Source of the DNA: Fistularia commersonii
Lineage: Eukaryota; Chordata; Actinopteri; Syngnathiformes; Fistulariidae
Reading direction: 5' to 3'
Assembly: GCA_037954325.1 (NCBI GenBank)
Contig: JBBMNZ010000017.1
Coordinates: forward strand, 12,412,001 to 12,476,000
Length of the DNA stretch: 64,000 nucleotides
Shown here in pieces: positions 43,055 through 52,011 of this stretch. Position numbers and translations under genes: made by a program. The first letter of the stretch is position 1, and every line of letters starts with the position of its first letter. The notes under the pieces are model-generated. The model searched no databases and was not told the DNA's origin. It worked only from the letters and a program-made list of their open reading frames with translations.

Positions 43055-43104
43055 CTGCGGAAAACGCACCAATCGGACCCAAACTCTTCACTTCAGCAGA
43101 GACG
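43055..43104 (+). other. spx2: spx2 untranslated exon 1 (5' end approximate)
   Basis: The 3' end is set by the donor GACG followed by GTGAGT. The matching acceptor is TTCCAG at 43661-43666, three bases before the start codon. The intron is 562 bases. Confidence 0.5.
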
Positions 43105-43669
43105 GTGAGTAGGATCCCGTGCATGTTTTCAAGTATTGGTGCACGTCCCATTTAAGAGCTGTATGTCTGATTACTAGCCTTTTAACAAAATTAAGATGCC
43201 GTTTGACATATTTTCTGGTTTAATGCTTTTGAACACAGCTATTTCTTTTTTGCACGACTGATAAAATGCATTTATAATTCAACACTTAAAACAACTTAAA
43301 ACGGGATAAAAACAACAGGTGGATGGTTTTAGTTATCTTTTATGACTGTTAAACATTATTGTTTGCTGGTGCATTTAGGTCAAAATCTGTAACAACAAAC
43401 ATTCAACATTCTAACTTTGCCTTCTCTCTTTTTGCTTCAACTCTAAGATTTAAAGTTAAACTTTAAATTTCCAGAGAGAGGAGTTGCAGTTAAAGTGAAA
43501 ACACTTCAGCATGTACTTCTTTTAAAGCGGCACTAGTATTATCACCACAGAAAAGGCTTTGTTGACGGGCATCCGAAGGTACGAACTGCCAACGGTGCAT
43601 TTCAGCACCAGCTGTGTGTCTGTGTTACACTTACAGTGTCAATCTTGGCATTTGGTGTTCTTCCAGAGG

Positions 43670-43738
43670 ATGGGAGCCACAGTCTGGATATGCGCCCTGC
43701 TCATCTCTTTGTGTGTGGAAACTTGTTGTGCACAGAAG
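43670..43738 (+). CDS. spx2: spx2 coding exon 1 (signal peptide)
   Basis: Encodes MGATVWICALLISLCVETCC and AQK. The donor reads AAG followed by GCAAGT, the usual form of a GC donor. It ends on a full codon. Confidence 0.85.
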
Positions 43739-44767
43739 GCAAGTCTCACTGCCTCCTTGTATTTTTTACAACTATTGTTTTCCTGCAACAAAGCAAATTG
43801 TTACCCCCCCCCCCCCTCCCCCCGACTTCTGCTCCTCAGCTGAACATCCACTGGGGTCCTCAGTCCATGATGTACTTGAAGGGAAAACGTAAGTCTAACC
43901 CTCAAACCAGCCTCCAAGCTCACTTTTATATTGCATGGTATTTGTTATTATTTTATATTAGGTGCTACTCTGAAGTATCTTTATTTCAACTTGCAAGAAA
44001 TATATAGATGGACAGAATCTACAAAAATACAGAAGAAAGACGAAAAACACACAGAACAATCAGAATAGATCACCTAACTTTTTCTAAGTCGCTTTGGATA
44101 AAAGTGTCTGCCAAAATGACTGCAATGTAATGTAATGTCTAACAACCTTACATGGTAGTGAAATTAAATGGGAGGATTAAAAGCAATGTAGGGAAAAACA
44201 CCATGAAAGATCAAAACAAAGAACTTCAGCCAAAAAAAAAAAAAAAGAAAACATTCTGGGAGAAAACAACCCTTCTACCCTTTCTGCTGTCAGACGGCAG
44301 GAGGTTTGCGTCGGAGGAGGACCATGGCTTGAAGCAGGGTGCGCAGGACTGGTACACTGTGCTCAAAGGTAATCTCCGTATTTTACTATTACACACTCCA
44401 GTTCCTTTCAGATAGTCTTCTCCTGGCAGTATGTTTAGAATCAGAACACCTGATGCCAATATTTACATTGCACCCACACAGAGAGGACACAGGGACGCTT
44501 AATGTAGTTAATTGCATTAATTGCGATTGTGGAGGCTGTATTCCACATCACAGGTGGTAACACGACTACATTGGGCAGCATGGAAACTGCCCAATGTAGG
44601 TGTACTAGTATAACTTGGAAAAATTCAAGAGCATATTACTTGTTTTGTTAAGCAATTGTCCACGATTGCATGCAGGCATCCAGAGGCTGCAGTCGCTGGA
44701 ATTCAGCAAACCTGGCCACATCTTGAGCTCGGAGAAACTCCTCATCCACTACCTTCGGGAGAGATGA
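43670..44767 (+). CDS. spx2: Spexin-type neuropeptide precursor (spexin-2-like), complete, 4 coding exons
   Basis: Spexins are secreted amidated peptides of the galanin/kisspeptin/spexin group; spexins activate galanin receptors 2 and 3. Coding exons are 43670-43738, 43840-43888, 44294-44368 and 44676-44767, giving 94 residues with all phases consistent. The signal peptide is about residues 1-21. The hormone block HWGPQSMMYLKGKH (27-40) is followed by GRR (41-43), which supplies amidation and dibasic cleavage. Canonical spexin-1 is NWTPQAMLYLKGAQ before GRRF. The Gly-Pro-Gln-Ser after Trp and the KH before GRRF suit the spexin-2 paralogue, which mammals lack. Unusually, no dibasic site lies before the hormone: only QKLNI separates it from the signal peptide. 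The first coding intron has a GC donor. The rest of the precursor has no known function. It lies 10.2 kb downstream of gal in the same direction. Confidence 0.88.
43840..43888 (+). CDS. spx2: spx2 coding exon 2 (hormone)
   Basis: Encodes LNIHWGPQSMMYLKGK plus the first base (C) of a His codon. The acceptor is CTCCTCAG after a poly-C tract; the donor is GTAAGT. Confidence 0.92.
44081..44138 (+). repeat. SINE tail fragment in spx2 intron
   Basis: CTAAGTCGCTTTGGATAAAA through the TGTAATGTAATGT tail is the conserved 3' end shared by several vertebrate SINEs and their partner LINE. Confidence 0.75.
44294..44368 (+). CDS. spx2: spx2 coding exon 3
   Basis: Completes His-40 and encodes GRRFASEEDHGLKQG and AQDWYTVLK. 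The acceptor is CTGTCAG and the donor is GTAATC. Confidence 0.9.
44566..44599 (+). repeat. Perfect 13-bp hairpin in spx2 intron
   Basis: CTACATTGGGCAG and CTGCCCAATGTAG flank an 8-base loop. Four more pairs (ACAC with GTGT) extend the stem beyond a 2-base bulge. Confidence 0.85.
44676..44767 (+). CDS. spx2: spx2 coding exon 4 with stop
   Basis: Encodes IQRLQSLEFSKPGHILSSEK, then LLIHYLRER and TGA. The acceptor is CATGCAG. Phase agrees with exon 3. Confidence 0.82.
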
Positions 44768-44907
44768 GACGCACCGATGCCTATGAAATGCAGATCACTC
44801 GTCCACAATAACACAGAAACACCCTGACACCCCTTGTCCATAGTTTTCTTATGGCAGGGGATTAAGGGTCCTTATTTTTGAGGGATAGTCAATATTCTCC
44901 TTTTTGC

Positions 44908-44921
44908 CCAGCAGAGGGCAG
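44908..44921 (+). promoter_or_regulatory. CTCF-like motif, forward
   Basis: CCAGCAGAGGGCAG matches the CTCF core consensus at all positions. It is about 140 bases after the spx2 stop codon, probably within its 3' UTR. Confidence 0.5.
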
Positions 44922-45202
44922 TCACTGACCGCAGAGGACCTGATGGAGGATCCCACAACCACATCAACCATCACCCCAGGTGGAGAGAAAAAAAAAAGAA
45001 GTAATTTTCAGACTCTTAAAAATCAGCGAGCATCGTTTGAGCTGTTCAAACACAGGAGTTCTGTATGTAACATCTGTGGTGATAGCAAAGAGCCCCACTG
45101 TATCCTATATCCAAAGGCGTGTCGGTAGTGTTTTTTGTGAAACCAGGCATGTTGTTTTTGTGACTATACATGGGACCAACATTATACACAGATAATGGGT
45201 TG

Positions 45203-45208
45203 AAATAA
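45203..45208 (+). terminator. Candidate spx2 polyadenylation signal
   Basis: AATAAA about 436 bases after the spx2 stop codon, inside TTGAAATAAAGAAAAAGC. Confidence 0.45.
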
Positions 45209-46050
45209 AGAAAAAGCATGTAACCTCATGATTTTTACCTGCCTTATAACCACCCAGGTTTAAAATGAGCTTAGACACCAAGACATTGCAAAATATACAA
45301 AAAGTACATGCGCATTTTAGACCTTTAGCTCTAGAAAAGCAATACAGAACCCTTTTTCTCATTAAAATCTCATGGCGTTTAAAAATGCAATGCTTTTGTG
45401 TCTTCTGGGATTCAAGTTTGAACATTACAACCGTGTTTACTGAAACTTTCAACGATAATATCTCTCGTTGTCAGTGTTCATCCCGAATACAAAGCAAGAA
45501 ATCATAAAATGAGATCAAAGCAAGCTACTTAGATCTTTAAACTGAATTTGGTCAGAGTTTGAACCACAGGGCAAAGAATTAAGTAGCTGTCAGTGTCCAT
45601 TTCAAATGATTAGAGTCGCAAACACATTCATGACAAAGTAAGAAAGGGAAAAATGTGGATCCATATTTCAGTAAGCCTGGTGACAGCATTTTTATGTATA
45701 CAGTCAAGACTCACCGCTCCTAAACTCCCGGGGCAAATCATGAAATGTCAGTACTCAAGATCGATTAGAAAAAAAAGAAGAGCATGCCTGTGTGTTGTTT
45801 CAGAGCAAACATTCTCTGTTTAAAAAGTATTAAGCAAGTACAGACTTTTTTCTGATGATAACTGAGAAAGACTGACACACTCATGCTGTAAGGATTACAT
45901 CCAAGGAGCCAAGAGGGGGGAGAGCCAAAGCAATGAAAACAAAATGAATTATTAAAATGTGCTGAATTACTATGACCGTATTTAAGTGTGCATTAAAAGG
46001 GAGAAAATGTATCCAGTTCAAAATCCCTTACAGGAAAAATAAGTCAATTA

Positions 46051-46052
<2 letters not shown>

Positions 46053-46116
<64 letters not shown>

Positions 46117-46135
46117 CGAGCGAGCGAGCGAGAGA
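46053..46135. repeat. (AC)30 followed by a GAGC/GCGA tract
   Basis: A pure AC run of about 60 bases, then a short tetranucleotide run of GAGC type. Confidence 0.95.
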
Positions 46136-46611
46136 GAGGAAATAACACTGCGGGCTTCTTGTCCGCAGTATTATTTGATAATTTATTTTTAAATACGTGT
46201 ATATCGGGCAACTGCTCAAAACTGCATATCTCACAAACATAGCAGAGAACAACAATGTGGTTTAAGAGCCTTTAGCCATTAAACTATTGTAAACAAAGAC
46301 GGAAATTAAAATATATGTATATAATACAGTGATACACAAGAAATGTGGCTTAAAAACTCTTGGATATTAGAAGGAACTATTGTAGTTAAACCGAACACTT
46401 ACAAAATTAGGATACTGCGTTAGCATGCCAACATTATCTAGCGGCGCCAATGCAAGCTAAGCGGCTAATGGCCGAATTCCGCGTTGGAACCTCTTGACTC
46501 TGAATTAGCCGCGTCCCCTCAGAAAAAAAACTGACAAACTGACTTTACTTATCATTATTTCAGCAATATTTTCCTAGATATGATAATATTCACCTACGAT
46601 TTTTACACTTT

Positions 46612-46670
46612 CCGGAAGTCGTAGCAGGATCTATGGTACTTCCGCTTTGTTCACACCGGAAAAAGGAAGT
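46612..46670. promoter_or_regulatory. Cluster of ETS-type sites, possible TATA-less promoter
   Basis: CCGGAAGT (46612), ACTTCCGC (46638) and CCGGAAAAAGGAAGT (46656) lie within 60 bases and on both strands. Such clusters are typical of housekeeping or bidirectional promoters, but no coding exon was linked to it. Confidence 0.45.
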
Positions 46671-46724
46671 TGCGAAGCCACGGCGCACGATTGGCGGTTG
46701 AATAACAATTAACGTGACTCAACA

Positions 46725-46738
46725 CTGCCACCTAGTGG
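46725..46738 (-). promoter_or_regulatory. CTCF-like motif, reverse
   Basis: On the minus strand CCACTAGGTGGCAG matches the CTCF core consensus at every position. It faces the forward motifs at 17381 and 44908. Confidence 0.5.
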
Positions 46739-47727
46739 CAAGGTGGCCACACTGCAAGTAGCTTCACTTCAGATTCTCATTTCTTATCAATTTCTGATCT
46801 TTAGGTTCTCATTTATAATCTGCTGCTTTCTGTTTCAGATTTCATGATTTCTACTTATACTTTGTTCCTATAAACATGCTGCTGTGACAGGAAATGGCAT
46901 CAAATAAAACTTTAGTGTGCACAATATTGCCATGGAAACAAAGATGCTTGTCTTGTCTTCAACGGCATATTCATTCTAAGCCAATTATTTATGAAGTCAT
47001 ATTAGTGTGGAAAAGGAAAAAAAAACGCCGCGATCAAATGGAGTAAAAGTGGATATTAAATGTGTTTTAGGGGTTAATGAGAATCAGGCTGAGAACAGCT
47101 ACAAAAACCGTTTAGATGCCAAGGCTCATGTATTCAAAGCAAACCTTTCACCAACTAACAAGAATCATCAAGGATGTTTATATGATAATGGATATGAACA
47201 TTATAGGCGTCACCTAATTTAAATAAATGCTATGTGATTTTTTTTATTAAAATGTAATTGGTGTTTCCAATAGTGACTGCTATTGCAAATGTAGTTAGCT
47301 TTGTGCAGCCAGAACTGATGTTTATCTTTGTCATTTCACGACCGCTGTGTTCCCTGCAGAACCTCACCGGTGCTCCTCTGAATGTGTCTATTCCCAGTGC
47401 AAACATCCAGACTTGGTATTTCCTCCTGGTATGTTTTTTTTTTTTGTGCAGCAGCAGCACTGATCCTAGCACGGACCACATCTGCCTGCTGCTGCAACAA
47501 CAACAGACTCTGCCGCCACAGTCCTCAACAGGTTTAATCCACCCATTAAAATGGACTCCCCTCTTTCTTGACTGTCACTCCAGCAACTCAGAAAGCAGCT
47601 TCATGATTCTTCTTTGTCTTCTCCTCTCATTAGTGCTGTTGCATGGCAAACGGGACTGTTTTGACATTGAACTGACACTGAAACAGATGTTGCATAAAAA
47701 AAGTGTGTTTCACTCGCCTTTTGCAGA

Positions 47728-47843
47728 TACCAGCCCATCCTGCGGCATTTAGTTGCAACACCGGGATCCTCGATGCGTTCCAAGGCTGGCGTCCGAATTG
47801 GGCCGCAAAGGATCACGGCCTTGATCGCAGAAACAATGTTTGG
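47728..47843 (+). other. Possible orphan exon
   Basis: A TTTTGCAG acceptor and a GTAAGT donor bound 116 bases that are open in two of three frames. One reads YQPILRHLVATPGSSM, then RSKAGVRIGPQRITALIAE. I recognise no family. Other candidate pieces at 47360-47428 and 47451-47530 have weaker support and do not join it convincingly. It may be a gene fragment or chance. Confidence 0.25.
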
Positions 47844-47979
47844 TAAGTAAACACGTTCAAACACTGTCAGGACATTATTATGACAGGTGGGGAGTCAGTT
47901 TAATCTTAATTAAAATCTCTCACCTGGAAAATGCAGAGAGATTAATACAATAAAATTGTAAAAATATGATAAAAAATAA

Positions 47980-48329
47980 TGATTATGATGATGAAGATAA
48001 TAAAACAACAACTACTACTGTTACTAAAATTGATAATAATCATTGCTGTTATCATGATTATATTAACAAAGAATCATAATATCATTACATTGTTATCATT
48101 CGATGAAAACATATTATAATCATTATTATCATCATCATTATTTCTATTATTGGCATTACTGGCATTATTATCATCACTATGTAGTTGTTATTGTTACTAT
48201 TATTATTATTATTTCTATTATCATTATGGATATTTTTATGATGCCACACTTTTATTATTGTTATTATTCATATTCATATGCACATGCACATTTATTTTCA
48301 AATTCATATCAAGATTCATATTATTCATA

Positions 48330-48366
<37 letters not shown>
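47980..48366. repeat. ATT/ATC trinucleotide-rich simple sequence
   Basis: Nearly 400 bases of short A/T-rich motifs ending in a pure (ATT)n run at about 48327-48366. Long open frames here are artefacts of the low complexity. Confidence 0.85.
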
Positions 48367-48480
48367 GGGTGGCATGATGGTGCAGTGAAGACGGTCAAAG
48401 GTTAAGTTCCCACCAAACACTTTCTGCGTGGAGTCTCCATGTCCTCCTCCCAAAGCAAACCTCACCTCATGCAACTTTAC
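48364..48480 (+). repeat. tRNA-like SINE fragment
   Basis: GGGTGGCATGATGGTGCAGT and GGAGTCTCCATGTCCTCCTC are the head and middle of the same SINE family, directly after the (ATT)n run. Confidence 0.55.
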
Positions 48481-49582
48481 TCCAGACAAACACGTCTTCA
48501 GCTTTGCTTTAAAGAACCAACAAAAGCTGCAGGATGTCAGGAGGCCGTCTGTTTTTCAGTGTTGGTGCACGGAAAGGAAAGGCCCTCGGGGACACAGAGG
48601 ACGGGAACCCACGTCCAAACCTCCCCATAAATGAGATGATGCAATACATATGACTATCTTATAGGTGAGGAGAAAGACCTTAAAGCCAGCTCTGGACCCA
48701 GTACGAAGCCGGTGGAGAGAGGCCAGTGAAGGAGGAGATCAGAGGTCAAGCTGTGGAGAACCTGCATCCACACACTCTGAAAGCTCTCGCCGCGTCCCAG
48801 TGTCCTCCTCACAACCTCAGCCACGCAAAGCCAAATTTCCTGCGGCCGTTTAAACAGCTCCTATTAGACTCAGCAAGACAAACACCAGCGGTTGCTTGTT
48901 TTAGCTAATCCCGTCACGGATACGGCTCAGCGAGGAGCGATCATATTCCCGTCCTGTTCAAACCCTCCCAGGTTTCATCATACTTTTCCTTTCTTTTTCA
49001 TCTCCAGCAGCGAGGCTGAGAGGAAACATTCAAAAGTCAGGCAAATCCTGAGCGAGCGCCGCGCAAAGCCCATGGCTGAGGCGGTTCGGAGACGACATAC
49101 AAAACTATTATCAAGCGAAACGTGCTAAATATAAAAGCAACATCTTTGTGCTGATCGTGTTATTTTATTAGCTTCCCATCATAAATGTTAAAATCATCTC
49201 ATGTGTGTCCAAATGACGCTCAAAGTCGCAGCTTGGTCTTCATGCCGCCTGGATATCGCGTGACCATCACATGCACGGACTGTGCCATTAATGCTTCCGT
49301 GACAGGAGCACATTTTCCACCCGTGGGTGGAGACCAGGGTGGATCTCCTCCATCGTCTCCATCGGTGCAAATCAGCTGTGGTAACACACCCAAAGGGAAG
49401 GTCACAGTCTCAACCGGTATTGGAGGAGACCATTATGGCATCTCGCAAACACAAATAATGGACTAGTCCATACGGCGAGTGCTGGCTTTCTGGGTTAAAA
49501 CTCCTGGGGAAAATTTCAGCGGTGGAAAGAGAGCTCTGTTTTGTGAGATAACGTTATTCAAGAAGCCACAGAGCCACTTAAT

Positions 49583-49785
49583 ATTAATTCTTTCATTTGT
49601 TCATTTATGCCGCTAATCCTGCTTTTAGGGTGGCAGGACTGCCAGAGGCTTTCCCCGCCGTCATTGGGGAGAGAAAACGTTGAAGCGTTCATCCTCCATT
49701 CACACGTCGGAACCGGTCGGGGTCTCGAATGAACCTCCTGCATGTTCTTGCAGGAGAAGAACGAGTGACCCCCCCAACTGCTGCG
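49583..49785 (-). repeat. tRNA-like SINE copy, reverse orientation
   Basis: CGCTAATCCTGCTTTTAGGG and TGAACCTCCTGCATGTTCTT match the reverse of the family. Confidence 0.5.
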
Positions 49786-51080
49786 ATTCACTCTTTCTTT
49801 CGGCAGGAAAATCACAACTATGGTAGCATTTGTTTTGTTTGTCTGCTTATGCTAATCATGTTAGCGGTGGAATAACAGATCACCAGGGTGTTCTGGAACA
49901 CCATGCATACCCTTGTGGTTTCAGATAGAAAACCTCAGGTCATATCAGGACAAACGTGTTTGTTTTGATTCCCGCGTCATGTCGAACGGCCATGCAGGGA
50001 CGACCTCGGCCTTGTTGTGTCTCCTGGCTCGCGGATCACCGCCGTACCGGCGAATGCAGGGACTTATCGGAAACCGGGAGGTCGGTCGTCCCATCCCCGG
50101 CGTCTAAGTTTCAGTCCCGGAGTTTGACCGTGTAAAATAAAGCTGGAAGGGAAACAGAAGGGGTCTGTGAAGGAAACGTGCTGCGTGACTCCGTCGGCCG
50201 ACATTTCTAACGGTAAGGCAATATCCCCAGAGCTCCGGCAACAAAGGCATCGCTCACCGACACACTTGTGGCCACACATACACACACACACACACACCCA
50301 CACACACGCAGGTTTTCTATGACTGGAGCACAAGAGCACTGTGTCCTCCGCTGATCTCAGATTGCTCAGACACGACAGGAATTTCCCCTCTCTTCTACTT
50401 TCCAAGTGTCTTTTTTTTTTCTTTCCGCAAACAAACATCACCTGCTCAAAAGCCCCCCCCCCCCAAAAAAAGACGTCTCTGCTCGTCTACCTTTGGAATT
50501 AAACAGGGCTTATCTTAATACCCCGGTGGAGATATCTGCCGTTAATACATGTTTCCATAGCGAAATGTCGGATCTCGACCTCACGACAGTGACGGGTAAC
50601 AGGTAGAGTTCAAACAGATCCATTAAGAACACACATTTCCAGGACGTAGTCCTGAATTTCATCCCTTGCCGATGAAAACAATGCGCAAATCATCAGGAGA
50701 CCTTTGGGCTCAGGCAGTGACATCAGCGTGTTTTTAGATGGATTTCAGTGGCACACACAACAGCGTCGGTTTCACTCAGAATGAGGACCCACAATTTGTG
50801 AGCTCGTCTTGAATGTTCATTTTTGGAGTAATTTAAAAAGAGTAGGTGCTGTAGTGCGTGTTTTTAACACTTTTTTTTTAACGGACAATTGAAAAAATGT
50901 CTGGGGTCAGATGTAGAGGAAGGGAGGAGGTGTCTACTTCCTACTTTGTCTGGAAACACGGGAATCACTCATTTACTCGTCGGTGCGTGCAGGTTTAGCT
51001 GAACGATGCTGGGTTTGATCTGATTTTTTTCCCCTAGACGGAGACACTCCTTCCGGCCTGACAGTGTTTTAATAAAAGAC

Positions 51081-51086
51081 TTTATT
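51081..51086 (-). terminator. Candidate pard6a polyadenylation signal
   Basis: AATAAA on the minus strand about 616 bases after the pard6a stop codon. Confidence 0.45.
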
Positions 51087-51701
51087 CTGGATTTTATTCA
51101 TGACAATGAAGCTCCAACCTGCTCCGTCGCTGTCGCGCTACTTACAACAGGTCATTGCACAAATGCTAAAATTGGTTGTGGTATAAACTTTGGTGCCACT
51201 GTGTAATTCTTTTCATACATTTCACAGAAAAACAAAACAAAAAAAGAATCATTTGGAAATAAAAGATGCCTTGCTCATTATCGTGACATCAGACAGACTT
51301 ATGGCTTTTACAGGACATATGCATTCTCTTCGTTTGTTGCCCTGTGGAAGTACGCGCCGATCTTTTAATACATTATGGCATTTAAATTATTTCCCTTTTT
51401 GGGAGACTATAAATGATATCTTTGCTTGAAAACCCCTGAAAAGATGAGATCTGTACATTACCACAACCTTGTTTTTTTACAGGTGCATATAAAATGCTGC
51501 TTTTAGGCGAGTTCTGTGGATGGAGTCCATGATGCACCAGGCAGGCACAGAAGGAAACGCCACTTCGTGTCAGTTTTTTTTGTCGATGAGGTGGGATGTC
51601 GGGACGTCCGGCGACACTCGGTGAATCAGAGAGACGAGCCAAGTTCGCAATCACATTCCGGCCGTAACGTCCCATAGTCCGCACTGTTTCCGTGGTGACG
51701 T

Positions 51702-52011
51702 TTACAACGTTATTATATTGCCGTCCTCTCTCATGTTCTCCTGACTGCTACAGGTCGGATTTCCGTTGTGATTGGTCATCACCAGGGACCTCTCCAGCGA
51801 GGCCGCCACGCTGTTGGGCATGGAGACGCTCTGACTGAGCGGCCGAGCGCCGGCGGGGTTGTGCAGTCTGTTGCTCGGCGAGTCCCTGTCAAGGTTCGTG
51901 TTATTGCTGTTGGCCAGCCGGTGCGATTCGTAGGGCATCAGGCAGTCGTTCTCCAGGATGATGTCGCCGTCGTCGTCCTCCTCATTGCTGTCGCCCTCGG
52001 CGATGCTGTTG
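51702..52011 (-). CDS. pard6a: pard6a last exon: acidic region and PDZ ligand
   Basis: Acceptor GACAG. Encodes NSIAEGDSNEEDDDGDIILE, an Asn/Ser-rich stretch, and the ending REDGNIITL followed by TAA. Confidence 0.9.

Larger units (their letters stand above)
45210..51060. other. Intergenic stretch between spx2 and pard6a
   Basis: No confirmed gene lies in these 5.8 kb. It holds a (CA)30 tract (46053-46112), an ETS/CTCF block (46612-46738), a possible orphan exon (47728-47843), ATT/ATC-rich simple sequence (47.98-48.37 kb) and two tRNA-like SINE copies (48364-48480 and 49583-49785). The rest is unremarkable. Confidence 0.55.

Noticed and set aside
47258..47752. 164-codon plus-strand frame
   Set aside because: It crosses good acceptor and donor signals and poly-T, with no recognisable domain as one frame. 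Only the adjacent 116-base segment was kept, as a weak exon candidate.
48103..48405. Tyr/His-rich open frames
   Set aside because: Translated ATT/TAC simple sequence; not coding.
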